This document shows positions 1 through 8,787 of a stretch of 64,000 nt of DNA, one piece after another (position 1 is the stretch's first letter; each line of letters begins with the position of its first letter). Source of the DNA: Leptolinea sp. HRD-7. GTDB taxonomy: Bacteria; Chloroflexota; Anaerolineae; Anaerolineales; Anaerolineaceae. Below the pieces are notes generated by a model. That model made no database searches, had not been told where the DNA came from, and worked only from the letters and a program-made list of their open reading frames with translations. A program made the translations under genes and the position numbers. The DNA lies in contig AP024710.1 in the NCBI GenBank assembly GCA_024363285.1, forward strand, positions 620,001-684,000. The letters run 5' to 3'.

Positions 1-1377
1 TCACCCGGAACCGGCATCTCATCCATGCAGATCCTCACCGCCCTGCGGACCAATGTGCTCGTCCCCTGGCATAAGCAGCAGGCGGAACGTGAAAAGACCG
101 CGCTGGACCTGCTGAACTTCGACCAGGGCGGCCTGGTCTACCAGCCGCTCATCGGCCTGCATCGCGACGTGGGCGAGATCGACTTTGTCTCCATGTACCC
201 GAGCATCATGGTGCGCTGCAACATCTCCCCTGAATGCACCCCCAACGGGCTGAATGACCCGCCCAACAACGAACCCGGGCTTATCCCGCAGACGCTGGCG
301 CCGCTGCTCAAAAAACGCATCGCCATCAAGCACCGTCTGGTGGAAACCCCGCCGTGGGACCCGCGCGTTAAACGAGACAAAGCCTGCTCACTGGCGCACA
401 AGTGGCTGCTGGTCACCTGTTTCGGCTACCTGGGCTACAAGAACGCGCGCTTCGGGCGCATTGAGTCGCATGAGGCCGTCACCTCCAACGGGCGCGAGGC
501 GCTGCTGCGCGCCAAAGAAGCCGCTGAGGATGCCGGCTTCAACATCCTGCAAATGTACGTTGACGGCCTGTGGGTGCAGAAGCCCGGCGCCACCAGCCCG
601 CGCGATTATGACGCCGTGCTTGATGAGATCGCGCGGCGCACCGGGCTTTCGATCGCGCTGGATGGCATCTACCGCTGGGTGGCTTTCCTGCCGGCACGGC
701 GTGACAGGCGCATGCCGGTGCCCAACCGCTACTTCGGCGTGTTCCAGGACGGCAGCATCAAGATACGCGGCATCGAAGCCCGCCGTCACGACACCCCGCG
801 TTTCATCTCGGATACCCAGATGGAAGTGCTCGAATGGCTGGCACAGGCCCCCAGCGTAGACGAACTGCCGCAGTACATACCTGGCGCGATCGAACTGCTG
901 CGCCGCCGGCTGCATGCCCTGCGCGGCAGCCGGGTTCCGTTAGACCAACTGGTGCTCGGCCAGCGCCTGAGCCGCGAGCTGGACCTGTACGTCACCCCGT
1001 CACCGGCGGCCAGGGCCGCGCTGCAGTTACGGCAGATCGGCAAGAATCTCGGCCCGGGGCAGAAGGTGCGTTACCTGCTGGTGCGCAGCGAAGATGGCGT
1101 CCACGCGTGGGACCTGCCCGAGAAACCCGACCCGCGCCTGATCGATTATGCCGCCTACCGGGTGCTGTACCTGCGCGCGGTGCGCACCATCCTGCAGCCG
1201 TTTGGCATCCAACCCGAAGACGTGGCGGACATACTGGACAGGGCCGCCACCCAGCCCGAGCTTGACCTGCGCGTGCATGTGGAAACACACATCCCCAACT
1301 TTATGCAAAGGGAACCGGTCGGAGGGACCATTTTTGACCGCCGTCAGAAGCAGTCCGGTTATTCCTTCCATCTATAA
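1..1377 (+). CDS. Family B DNA polymerase, C-terminal part (5' truncated by window)
   Basis: The reading frame is open to base 1, so the true start lies upstream. The visible part contains the polymerase palm of a family B enzyme. Motif A (DFVSMYPSIM) lies about 55 codons after the first visible Met (base 25). A motif-B-like helix (KWLLVTCFGYLGYKN) is near residue 126-140 and motif C (MYVDGLWVQ) near 177-185. A later KIRGIEARR stretch resembles the KxY/DNA-contact region. The 3'-5' exonuclease domain, if present, would lie outside the window. Motif C departs from the usual YxDTDS: the first Asp is kept but the second catalytic Asp is Leu. This recalls polymerase B groups with degenerate motif C such as archaeal PolB2. 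The gene is clearly GC-richer than everything downstream, which may indicate transfer. Replication, repair or translesion roles are all possible. Confidence 0.85.
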   Translation, partial: SPGTGISSMQILTALRTNVLVPWHKQQAEREKTALDLLNFDQGGLVYQPLIGLHRDVGEIDFVSMYPSIMVRCNISPECTPNGLNDPPNNEPGLIPQTLAPLLKKRIAIKHRLVETPPWDPRVKRDKACSLAHKWLLVTCFGYLGYKNARFGRIESHEAVTSNGREALLRAKEAAEDAGFNILQMYVDGLWVQKPGATSPRDYDAVLDEIARRTGLSIALDGIYRWVAFLPARRDRRMPVPNRYFGVFQDGSIKIRGIEARRHDTPRFISDTQMEVLEWLAQAPSVDELPQYIPGAIELLRRRLHALRGSRVPLDQLVLGQRLSRELDLYVTPSPAARAALQLRQIGKNLGPGQKVRYLLVRSEDGVHAWDLPEKPDPRLIDYAAYRVLYLRAVRTILQPFGIQPEDVADILDRAATQPELDLRVHVETHIPNFMQREPVGGTIFDRRQKQSGYSFHL

Positions 1378-1420
1378 CAGGCATTGCCTGAAATCATCCA
1401 ATTCTGAAGGGAAGAAATCC

Positions 1421-1738
1421 ATGAACACCACATTTATTTCCATTGCCATTGGAACTGCCGCGGGGCTGCTTGACATACTGCCCATGATCCTGCAAAAGCA
1501 AGAGAAGAGCGCCATCATTTCGGCGTTCCTGCAATATTTCTTTGTGTCAATCATCATTGTCAACATCAATCTGTTCGGACTTCCCTGGTGGCTGCAGGGC
1601 GGTTTGATCGCCCTGGCTATGGCGCTGCCGGTGGTAGTCATCGTGGCGGAAAAAGACAAGAAAGCTGTGCCCATTATCTGTGGAACCGCCGTAGTGCTGG
1701 GCACTCTGATCAGCCTGGCAGGACAGGTGTTACTGTAG
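1421..1738 (+). CDS. Small hydrophobic membrane protein, 105 aa
   Basis: I do not recognise the family. The protein begins MNTTFISIAIGTAAG and has about three to four hydrophobic segments (near residues 4-22, 28-46, 50-66 and 82-103) separated by short charged turns (QKQEKS, AEKDKK). It is therefore an integral membrane protein with almost no soluble part. The ATG at 1421 is chosen because GAAGGGAAG lies 6-14 bases upstream. A longer in-frame extension would run back into the polymerase gene. It follows the polymerase after 43 bases and is followed by a hairpin at 1811. Its base composition is closer to the downstream genes than to the GC-rich polymerase. Confidence 0.7.
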   Translation: MNTTFISIAIGTAAGLLDILPMILQKQEKSAIISAFLQYFFVSIIIVNINLFGLPWWLQGGLIALAMALPVVVIVAEKDKKAVPIICGTAVVLGTLISLAGQVLL

Positions 1739-1810
1739 CCTTTAAATATCAGTACCTGCGATACGCAGGCAGGTGGAAAGTTCAATCCCATCCCAATCAT
1801 ACATCACGTG

Positions 1811-1860
1811 GCTATCCCCGGTCTTTCAGTTAATCACAACTTTGAGCCGGGGATAGTCTT
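1811..1860 (+). terminator. Terminator-like hairpin after small membrane protein
   Basis: GCTATCCCCGG (1811-1821) pairs with CCGGGGATAGT (1847-1857) over 11 positions including one G-T pair, followed by CTTT. The loop is 25 bases. It lies 72 bases after the stop at 1738 and separates this gene from the xylose operon. Confidence 0.5.
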
Positions 1861-2079
1861 TAACGAGTAACTGTGCGAATCCGTCAACCTCGCGCATCGA
1901 ATTGTCCGTCGAAATTGCGATCATGTATAACCAATTTGGCGATCCCGCATGGTCTTTATAATTTTGATAGTTGAAATTGTCATCAAAATAGTTAAAATAA
2001 AGGTGAACTTTTTTTATTACTTTTATAAACTTCTAAAAAAAGTGATTAATGTCATGCTCTTATATGACATTAACGCCTA

Positions 2080-2107
2080 TTGACTTTCAAATAAAATGCG
2101 CTATGAT
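2080..2107 (+). promoter_or_regulatory. Sigma-70-type promoter of the xylose operon
   Basis: TTGACT (2080-2085) and TATGAT (2102-2107) are separated by 16 bases. Transcription would start near 2113-2115, at the left edge of the operator that follows. Confidence 0.7.
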
Positions 2108-2113
2108 ATTGGT

Positions 2114-2142
2114 AATTAGTTTGGATGGCATACAAACTAATT
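2114..2142 (+). promoter_or_regulatory. XylR-type operator
   Basis: AATTAGTTTG (2114-2123) and CAAACTAATT (2133-2142) form a perfect 10-base inverted repeat with a 9-base spacer, positioned over the expected transcription start. The TTAGTTTG/CAAACTAA arms match the operator arms known for the ROK-family XylR of Bacillus. A ROK repressor is encoded in this same operon (7559-8773), so autoregulated xylose induction is the natural reading. Confidence 0.8.
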
Positions 2143-2345
2143 GTTAGCTCCAACACAGTATCCATATTATTTTTTCTGGCAACCAAATATTCTCCCGCTT
2201 TGGTGAAATGCACCCTTACATTTCGTTCCGCATTAACTCCAGCTTCTCGCCGAATGTCTGGATTTTTTAGCCTGTAAGGGACAATCTTTTATCAACGTGT
2301 CATGCGTTTTAACCAGAACGGAAGATGGTTGCCGGGAATCATTTT

Positions 2346-2354
2346 GGAAGGAGG
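2346..2354 (+). promoter_or_regulatory. Orphan Shine-Dalgarno element in xylF leader
   Basis: GGAAGGAGG is a near-perfect complement to the 16S rRNA tail but no ATG, GTG or TTG follows at a usable distance. The gene starts 84 bases later with its own weaker GAAAGGG. It resembles the STAB-SD element of Bacillus cry3A mRNA, which stabilises the transcript by binding a 30S subunit. Two other binding-protein leaders here carry the same kind of element (45431 and 56748). Confidence 0.5.
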
Positions 2355-2437
2355 AGAAGAAGAGAAAAGCCTTAGACTGTAGCACACGTAATCGCATTGA
2401 AAGATCTTTCTAACTTCTTGAAAGGGCAAAAAAAGAA

Positions 2438-4660
2438 ATGTCCAAGTCATATCGCTCCATTTTTGCAGTTTTGTCGTTACTTGTCATTGCCAGCATGCTG
2501 GCCGCCTGTGGTGGAACCCCCACCCCCACCGCTGCTCCTGCCGCCGCTGAACCTGCCGCTGCCGAACCGACCAAAGCAGAAGCCGCTGCTCCTGCCGCCG
2601 CTGAAGGCAAAGTGAAAATTGGTCTGTCCTTCTCAGATTTCGCTACCGAACGCTGGAAGAACGAAGACGCCCTGCTCCACAAACTGTTGGAAGCCAAGGG
2701 TTACGAAGTTATCACCTCCGAAGCCAACCACGATACCAAACTGCAGAATGACCAGATCGACAACATGGTCTCCCAGGGTATCAAAGGCTTGATCGTCATC
2801 GCTGAAGACGGCGACTCCGCCGCCACCGCTGTTGACAAAGCCGCCGATGCCGGTGTCAAAGTCCTCGCGTATGACCGCCTGGTCAAGTCCCCCAAGATCG
2901 CTGCTTACCTGTCCTTCAACAACATCGCTGTTGGTAATGGCCAGGCCGATGGTGTCTTGAAAGCCCTCGATATCGAAGGCGGCAAGTGGACCAAAGAAAA
3001 TCCTGCCAAAGTCGTTCTCCTCGGCGGTTCCCCCACCGATAACAACGCTATCCTGTTCCGCAAAGGCCAGACCGACGTCCTGCAGAAATACATCGACTCC
3101 GGCGTTATCAAGATCGTTGCCGACCAGTGGGTTGACAACTGGGATCCCGCCAACGCCCAGAAACTGATGGAAAACATCATCACCGCCCAGGAAGGCAAGA
3201 TCGACGCTGTCGTCGCCTCCAATGACGGTACCGCCCTCGGCGCCCTCCAGGCCCTCAAAGCCCAGAAACTCGTCGTTCCCATCTCCGGCCAGGATGCCAC
3301 CGCTGACGGCTGCAACTCCATCGTCAAAGGCGAACTGACTGTCACCATCTACAAAGACATCCGCAAACTGTCTCCTATGGCTGCTGATGCCATCGATGCC
3401 CTGCTGAACGGCAAAGCCATCGAAGGTCTGAAGAACTACACCATGGCCGAACTGACCAACGTTGCCGACGCCAAGGGCGAAGTTCCTTGTATCTTCCTCC
3501 CCGTCGTCCAGGTCACCAAAGACAATGTCTTCGATGAAATCGTGAAGAGCGGTTTCCAGTCTTACGACGATGTCTATCGCGACATCCCCGAAGCTGACCG
3601 CCCCGCCAAACCGGGTGCCGAAGCGGCTGCCGCTCCTGCCAAATCTGGCGAAAAAATCAAGATCGGTCTGTCCTTCTCAGATTTCGCTACCGAACGCTGG
3701 AAGAACGAAGACGCCCTGCTCCACAAACTGTTGGAAGCCAAGGGTTACGAAGTTATCACCTCCGAAGCCAACCACGATACCAAACTGCAGAATGACCAGA
3801 TCGACAACATGGTCTCCCAGGGTATCAAAGGCTTGATCGTCATCGCTGAAGACGGCGACTCCGCCGCCACCGCTGTTGACAATGCCGCCAAAGCCGGTGT
3901 CAAAGTCCTCGCGTATGACCGCCTGGTCAAATCCCCCAACATCGCTGCCTACCTGTCCTTCAACAACATCGCTGTTGGTAATGGCCAGGCCGATGGTGTC
4001 TTGAAAGCCCTCGATATCGAAGGCGGCAAGTGGACCAAAGAAAATCCTGCCAAAGTCGTTCTCCTCGGCGGTTCCCCCACCGATAACAACGCTATCCTGT
4101 TCCGCAAAGGCCAGACCGACGTCCTGCAGAAATACATCGACTCCGGCGTTATCAAAATCGTTGCCGACCAGTGGGTTGACAACTGGGATCCCGCCAACGC
4201 CCAGAAACTGATGGAAAACATCATCACCGCCCAGGAAGGCAAGATCGACGCTGTCGTCGCCTCCAATGACGGTACCGCCCTCGGCGCCCTCCAGGCCCTC
4301 AAAGCCCAGAAACTCGTCGTTCCGATCTCCGGCCAGGATGCCACCGCTGACGGCTGCAACTCCATCGTCAAAGGCGAACTGACTGTCACCATCTACAAAG
4401 ACATCCGCAAACTGTCTCCTATGGCTGCTGATGCCATCGATGCCCTGATCAACGGTAAAACCATCGAAGGTCTGAAGAACTACACCATGGCCGAACTGAC
4501 CAACGTTGCTGACGCCAAGGGCGAAGTTCCTTGTATCTTCCTCCCCGTCGTCCAGGTCACCAAAGACAATGTCTTCGATGAAATCGTGAAGAGCGGTTTC
4601 CAGTCTTACGACGATGTCTATCGCGACATCCCCGAAGCTGACCGCCCCGCCAAACCGTAG
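2438..4660 (+). CDS. xylF: Tandem-duplicated D-xylose-binding lipoprotein (XylF-XylF fusion)
   Basis: Substrate-binding lipoprotein of the xylose ABC importer. A signal peptide ends in the lipobox LAAC (Cys24), followed by a Thr/Pro/Ala linker. Two complete type-I periplasmic-binding domains follow (about residues 57-392 and 405-740). Each begins KIGLSFSDFATERW and contains the XylF-like segment VKVLAYDRLV. Single-domain XylF proteins are about 330-370 aa, so this 740-aa chain is a covalent dimer. DNA at 2621-3613 and 3665-4657 (offset 1044 bases) is almost identical. The amino-acid changes I see are KAADAG/NAAKAG, SPK/SPN and LLNGKA/LINGKT. The halves are joined by GAEAAAAPAKSGE, which is not a copy of the N-terminal linker. 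The codon usage is strongly biased, as expected for high expression. It is the first gene of the xyl operon, behind an operator and a long leader. Confidence 0.9.
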   Translation: MSKSYRSIFAVLSLLVIASMLAACGGTPTPTAAPAAAEPAAAEPTKAEAAAPAAAEGKVKIGLSFSDFATERWKNEDALLHKLLEAKGYEVITSEANHDTKLQNDQIDNMVSQGIKGLIVIAEDGDSAATAVDKAADAGVKVLAYDRLVKSPKIAAYLSFNNIAVGNGQADGVLKALDIEGGKWTKENPAKVVLLGGSPTDNNAILFRKGQTDVLQKYIDSGVIKIVADQWVDNWDPANAQKLMENIITAQEGKIDAVVASNDGTALGALQALKAQKLVVPISGQDATADGCNSIVKGELTVTIYKDIRKLSPMAADAIDALLNGKAIEGLKNYTMAELTNVADAKGEVPCIFLPVVQVTKDNVFDEIVKSGFQSYDDVYRDIPEADRPAKPGAEAAAAPAKSGEKIKIGLSFSDFATERWKNEDALLHKLLEAKGYEVITSEANHDTKLQNDQIDNMVSQGIKGLIVIAEDGDSAATAVDNAAKAGVKVLAYDRLVKSPNIAAYLSFNNIAVGNGQADGVLKALDIEGGKWTKENPAKVVLLGGSPTDNNAILFRKGQTDVLQKYIDSGVIKIVADQWVDNWDPANAQKLMENIITAQEGKIDAVVASNDGTALGALQALKAQKLVVPISGQDATADGCNSIVKGELTVTIYKDIRKLSPMAADAIDALINGKTIEGLKNYTMAELTNVADAKGEVPCIFLPVVQVTKDNVFDEIVKSGFQSYDDVYRDIPEADRPAKP
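2621..3613 (+). repeat. Direct repeat copy 1 (within xylF)
   Basis: A 993-base unit encoding the first xylose-binding domain. It is nearly identical to 3665-4657, with roughly a dozen differences seen by eye, some silent and a few changing amino acids. The high identity points to a recent duplication or ongoing gene conversion. Confidence 0.9.
3665..4657 (+). repeat. Direct repeat copy 2 (within xylF)
   Basis: Second 993-base unit, encoding the second xylose-binding domain in the same frame. It ends directly before the stop codon. Confidence 0.9.
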
Positions 4661-4683
4661 AGCAAGATTTTTCCTTCATTTCA

Positions 4684-4712
4684 GTCGGCTCCCCGGGTTT
4701 CGGGGAGCCGAC
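4684..4712 (+). promoter_or_regulatory. Intercistronic stem-loop between xylF and xylG
   Basis: GTCGGCTCCCCG pairs perfectly with CGGGGAGCCGAC around the loop GGTTT. No T-run follows (GAATAAATG), so it is not a classical terminator. It is better explained as an RNA-stabilising or partial-termination stem that keeps the binding-protein message more abundant than that of xylGH, as known for malE-malF. Confidence 0.65.
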
Positions 4713-4771
4713 GAATAAATGTAAAAGTAACTGCAATGTAGAAACGCAATTTTGTTATAGAGGAGCAGGCT

Positions 4772-6298
4772 GTGAGTGAAGATATTATCCTCGACGTTCA
4801 AAATGTAACAAAGCAATTCCCCGGGATCACTGCCCTTAGCAACGTCTCCATTCCGTTCAAACGAGGCGAAATCCACGGCCTTTGCGGTGAAAATGGCGCG
4901 GGAAAATCCACATTAATGAAAATCCTCGCCGGTGTGTATCCTTATGGTACATATGAAGGTGTGGTCCTTTATGAAGGTCAGGAATTGAGACTGACCAGTA
5001 ACTCAATTAAAGAAGCCCGTACTGAAGGTATTGCCATTGTGTATCAGGAATTAACACTGGTTCCAGATATGACAGTTGGCGAAAATATTTTCCTGGGCAA
5101 AGAAATCACAGAAAATGGCGTTATCAACTGGGATAAAACCTACGCGGAATGCCGAAAAATTCTTGAACACTACAAACTGGATGTCAACCCACACGATGTT
5201 GTTAAACATCTGGGTGTTGGCAAAATGCAGATGGTTGAAATCGCCAAAGCTCTGTCAGAAAATGCCAAAGTGCTTATTCTTGACGAACCGACCAGTGCGT
5301 TAACCGAAGCTGAAATTGACAAATTGATGGAAATCCTCGAATCGCTGCAGGAGAAGGGGATCACATGTATATATATCTCCCATAAACTGGAAGAATTCTT
5401 CCGGATCACCGATTCGATCACCATTTTACGCGATGGGAAACATGTCATTACGGCTCCCACCAAAGAGCTGAGCCTGGAAAAATTGGTCAGTTATATGGTC
5501 GGCCGTGAAATGAAAGAACGCTTCCCGCACAGTACCCGAAAACCGAACGGGGTTCTTTTTGAAGTCAAAGACCTGCATGCTGTTGATCCGGAAGAACCAT
5601 CCCGCGAGATATTGAAAGGCGTAGATTTCGAGCTCAGGAAAGGCGAAATCCTCGGAATTGCTGGACTGATGGGTTCCGGTCGGACTGAACTCGTCACCAC
5701 AATATTTGGCGAGATGGGAAAAATCACCAAAGGGCAGATGATCCTCGAAGGTAAAGAGATCAAGATATCGAGCGCGAAAGACGCTCTGGAAAAAGGCATC
5801 AGTCTGGTTCCGGAAGACCGTAAAAAACAGGGTCTGGTTCTTATGCAGACCATTTTGAACAATCTTTCCCTCCCGAACTTGTATACCTTCTCGAAACCCT
5901 GGCGGATCAACAAGAACCAGGAATTGAAATCCAGCCTTCAGCAGGTAAAAAATCTGGCCATCAAGATCAGTAGCATTGACAACCCGGTTGATTCCCTCTC
6001 GGGCGGTAATCAACAAAAGGTTGTTATTGGAAAATGGCTGATGACCATTCCCAAGATCCTCATCATGGACGATCCGACTCGCGGTGTGGATGTAGGCGCC
6101 AAGTATGAGATTTACAAATTGATGAATGAGCTGGCAGAAAAAGGCGTTTCCATTATTATGATCTCCTCCGAGTTGGAAGAAGTTCTTGGTATGAGTGATC
6201 GGGTAATGGTTATGCATGAAGGCCGTTCCAATGGTACGTTGAATATCGCTGAGGCAACTCAGGAAAAGATCATGGCGCTTGCCACCGGCATCGCTTAA
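4772..6298 (+). CDS. xylG: Xylose ABC importer ATPase (two ABC domains)
   Basis: Energises xylose uptake at the cytoplasmic face of the permease. The 508-aa protein has the two fused ABC domains typical of XylG/RbsA/MglA. Domain 1 has Walker A GENGAGKST (residues 39-47), signature LGVGKMQ and Walker B VLILDEPTSA. Domain 2 has the family's degenerate Walker A GLMGSGRTE, signature LSGGNQQK and ILIMDDPTRG. Translation starts at a GTG with AGAGGAGCAG 3-12 bases upstream. The length matches the family. It lies 111 bases after xylF beyond a stem-loop and 33 bases before xylH. Position in the xyl operon supports xylose over ribose or galactose. Confidence 0.93.
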   Translation: MSEDIILDVQNVTKQFPGITALSNVSIPFKRGEIHGLCGENGAGKSTLMKILAGVYPYGTYEGVVLYEGQELRLTSNSIKEARTEGIAIVYQELTLVPDMTVGENIFLGKEITENGVINWDKTYAECRKILEHYKLDVNPHDVVKHLGVGKMQMVEIAKALSENAKVLILDEPTSALTEAEIDKLMEILESLQEKGITCIYISHKLEEFFRITDSITILRDGKHVITAPTKELSLEKLVSYMVGREMKERFPHSTRKPNGVLFEVKDLHAVDPEEPSREILKGVDFELRKGEILGIAGLMGSGRTELVTTIFGEMGKITKGQMILEGKEIKISSAKDALEKGISLVPEDRKKQGLVLMQTILNNLSLPNLYTFSKPWRINKNQELKSSLQQVKNLAIKISSIDNPVDSLSGGNQQKVVIGKWLMTIPKILIMDDPTRGVDVGAKYEIYKLMNELAEKGVSIIMISSELEEVLGMSDRVMVMHEGRSNGTLNIAEATQEKIMALATGIA

Positions 6299-6331
6299 AA
6301 GAAACAAAATCTCCATTCATAAGGTGTCGAT

Positions 6332-7528
6332 ATGGAATCAACTCTCGCATCAAGCAAAGGTACTACAAACGCAGTCGGCAAATGGTTCCGCCGTAACCTG
6401 CAAACATCCATGATCATTATCCTGATGATTGTGATCTGGATATTCTTCTCCTTCCTTACGAAAGGCGCGTTCATTAAAGCGCAAAACGTCTCCAATCTTT
6501 TCCGCCAGATGACGGTAACGTCCATTCTCGCGGTGGGTATGGTTCTGGTGATCGTCACCGGTGGTATCGACCTTGCTGTCGGTAAATTCGCCGGTTTTGT
6601 TTCGGTCATTGTGGCCTATCTGCAGGCTTTCGTCTGGTACAAACTGATCCCTGACCAACCCTTCCTGGCTGCGACGCTGTCAGTCATCGCCGGTCTGGCT
6701 GTGGGTATTCTGGTGGGTATGCTCGAAGGGTACATTATTTCATACCTGGGTGTTCCGGCATTCATCACTACGCTGGGCTTCCAATGGATCTGGAACGGTG
6801 CCATCCTTCTGGTGACAGGCGGAAGAACCATACCGGCCAACCAGCCGTTCTTCTCCTACATCGCTCAGGGCTATCTTCCTCCCTGGTTAGGTTGGGCTGT
6901 AGCGGGTATCAGTGTGTTGGGTATTTTCTACACGATGTTTAATTCCCGCATCCAAAAACGCCGTTATGGGTTTAGCACCAATAAATTGAGCCTGGATCTG
7001 GCAAGAGCCATCGCATTATCACTGGTCATCATTATCTATGTTTTCATGGTCAATAGATATAACGGTGTTCAGGTTCCTGTTCTGATCATGGTCATTGTGG
7101 GTTTCGTAATGGCTTACCTTGGCACAAATACACCATTTGGCCGCCATGCGTACGCTCTGGGTGGCAATATGGAAGCTGCACGTCTTTCTGGTATCAATAT
7201 CAAAAAGAACGTATTCCTCATTTTTGTGTTGATGGGCCTGTTGTGCGGTGTCGCCGGTATTGTGCTGGCTTCTTATGTAGGTTACGGAACAATCTCAGCC
7301 GGGCAAGGGTACGAGTTGGATGCCATCGCCAGTTGTATTTTGGGCGGTACATCTCCTCTGGGTGGCAGCGGTACTGTTTTTGGTGCCTTGATCGGTTCTT
7401 TGATCATGGCCAGTCTTACTAACGGTCTGCAGTTGCTGAATGTTACCCCGGCCTGGCAATATATGGTTAAAGGCGCGATCCTTGTGGGTGCCGTTTACAT
7501 TGACGTGTACTTCAAGAAGAACCGGTAA
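6332..7528 (+). CDS. xylH: Xylose ABC importer permease
   Basis: Membrane channel of the xylose importer, with about ten hydrophobic segments in 398 aa. A cytoplasmic N-terminus is followed by the first helix (SMIIILMIVIWIFFSF) and the family motif GGIDLAVG near residue 75. LGTNTPFGRHAYALGGNMEAARLSGI (quoted as positions near 265-290) is the ATPase-contacting loop shared by RbsC/XylH. The extra length between helices compared with RbsC (about 320 aa) is characteristic of XylH. It is co-oriented with xylG, and the repressor gene follows after 30 bases. Confidence 0.92.
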   Translation: MESTLASSKGTTNAVGKWFRRNLQTSMIIILMIVIWIFFSFLTKGAFIKAQNVSNLFRQMTVTSILAVGMVLVIVTGGIDLAVGKFAGFVSVIVAYLQAFVWYKLIPDQPFLAATLSVIAGLAVGILVGMLEGYIISYLGVPAFITTLGFQWIWNGAILLVTGGRTIPANQPFFSYIAQGYLPPWLGWAVAGISVLGIFYTMFNSRIQKRRYGFSTNKLSLDLARAIALSLVIIIYVFMVNRYNGVQVPVLIMVIVGFVMAYLGTNTPFGRHAYALGGNMEAARLSGINIKKNVFLIFVLMGLLCGVAGIVLASYVGYGTISAGQGYELDAIASCILGGTSPLGGSGTVFGALIGSLIMASLTNGLQLLNVTPAWQYMVKGAILVGAVYIDVYFKKNR

Positions 7529-7558
7529 TACTAAACTCTCTTCCAAACCGAGTTTTGC

Positions 7559-8773
7559 ATGGTAACAACCGCTGATCAAAATCTGGTTCGCAAATTTAAT
7601 ACGGCTGTCGTGCTGAACACCATCCGCCACCACGCCCCCCTTTCCCGTGCTGAAGTGGCGAAGCATACCGGGCTCAACCGTTCCACAGTATCACAGATCA
7701 TCAACACATTGTTGGACCGGAAGCTGGTACAGGAGACCATCCTGCAGTCAGACAGAGTAGGCCGCCCCGGGTTGCTTTTAGAATTGAACCCGGCCGGTGG
7801 TTTTGCCATCGGATTGGAAATCGGCGTGAACTACATCACCCTTGTAATGACCGATTTTCTCGCCAATGTTCTATGGCGAGAAAGACGGAAACTTGAAGTA
7901 AATATCAACATCGACCAGATCCTGGAAACCGCATACAAAATGACCGAAGCCGCGATCCAGAAGGGGCACGCGCTCAATCTTACGCCGTTAGGCATCGGAT
8001 TGGGTGTTCCAGGACTGGTCGATCTCCAACATGGAGAGTTGAAATTTGCCCCCAATCTGGGATGGACCAACATTCCAATTTCTTCTCTATGGTCACAGCA
8101 TTTCAATCTGCCTATCTTTGTAGATAATGAAGCGAAAGCCGCCGCGCTGGGCGAATACTATTTCGGAGCCGCCCGTGGAGAACAGAATTTTATTTTTCTC
8201 ACCGGCGGCGTAGGGCTTGGTGCCGGAATTATGATCGATGGTCATTTATTCCGCGGCAGCCATGGCTTTGCTTCAGAAGTCGGACATATGATCATGGACC
8301 CGAATGGAGAGCAATGTGGCTGCGGAAAATTTGGATGTTGGGAAACCCAGGTCAGCCCACGAGCGGTAATTCGCCGCTTTCGCGAATCTTTGCGTCAGGG
8401 ACTGCCCAGCATGGTGATGGAATCGGCCGACAATGACCTTGATAACATTATGTTTGAAACCATCGCAAATGCCGCCCGGCAGGGAGATCATGCCGCAACT
8501 GCCGCAATCCAGGAAGTAGGTGAACATTTAGGATTTGGGATCGCAAATCTTGTAAACGTTTTCAATCCTGATCTCGTGATTCTGGGCGGTGAATTAAACT
8601 ACGCGGGCGACCTGTTATTACCAGTTGTACGCAAAATTGTGAATAACAATGCATTAGAGCTGGAATGCCAGAATCTGATCATTGCCGCATCCGCACACGG
8701 ACAAGACGCCTGTGTGATGGGCGCCATCGCCCTTGTGTTGGATGATATTCTACACGAACCAAATTTTAATTAA
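7559..8773 (+). CDS. xylR: ROK-family xylose repressor
   Basis: Transcriptional repressor that should release DNA when xylose is bound. A winged helix-turn-helix is at residues 28-60 ([20 protein letters not shown]), followed by a ROK sugar-binding domain. The ROK zinc motif [10 protein letters not shown] is near residue 252. [11 protein letters not shown] (near 145) and the GGVGLGAGI loop are typical ROK signatures. Length (404 aa) fits XylR/NagC-type repressors rather than ROK kinases (about 300 aa). It lies inside the operon it probably controls. The operator at 2114-2142 has the XylR-type TTAGTTTG arms. Its stop overlaps by one base an ATG just upstream of xylA. Confidence 0.92.
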   Translation: MVTTADQNLVRKFNTAVVLNTIRHHAPLSRAEVAKHTGLNRSTVSQIINTLLDRKLVQETILQSDRVGRPGLLLELNPAGGFAIGLEIGVNYITLVMTDFLANVLWRERRKLEVNINIDQILETAYKMTEAAIQKGHALNLTPLGIGLGVPGLVDLQHGELKFAPNLGWTNIPISSLWSQHFNLPIFVDNEAKAAALGEYYFGAARGEQNFIFLTGGVGLGAGIMIDGHLFRGSHGFASEVGHMIMDPNGEQCGCGKFGCWETQVSPRAVIRRFRESLRQGLPSMVMESADNDLDNIMFETIANAARQGDHAATAAIQEVGEHLGFGIANLVNVFNPDLVILGGELNYAGDLLLPVVRKIVNNNALELECQNLIIAASAHGQDACVMGAIALVLDDILHEPNFN

Positions 8774-8787
8774 TGGAGAGGATACCC

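Larger units (their letters stand above)
1861..2437 (+). other. AT-rich regulatory region and long leader of the xylose operon
   Basis: This 577-base stretch has no credible gene. Up to about 2079 it is very AT-rich. It then holds a promoter (2080-2107), a XylR-type operator (2114-2142) and a leader of roughly 325 bases. Within the leader, CCCTTACA (2213-2220) can pair with TGTAAGGG (2273-2280). A strong Shine-Dalgarno-like GGAAGGAGG (2346-2354) has no start codon after it. I cannot assign the leader to a known riboswitch class. Confidence 0.6.

Noticed and set aside
1027-1371. Minus-strand frames over the polymerase gene
   Set aside because: The high GC content of the gene opens several spurious frames; only the + frame shows polymerase motifs.
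2143-2437. Riboswitch in the xylF leader
   Set aside because: The leader is long and can form a stem, but I could not match any known aptamer core, and operator-based control already explains the regulation.
2701-4392. Antisense reading frames within both xylF copies
   Set aside because: They repeat because the DNA repeats, have no initiation signals and mirror the biased codon use of xylF.
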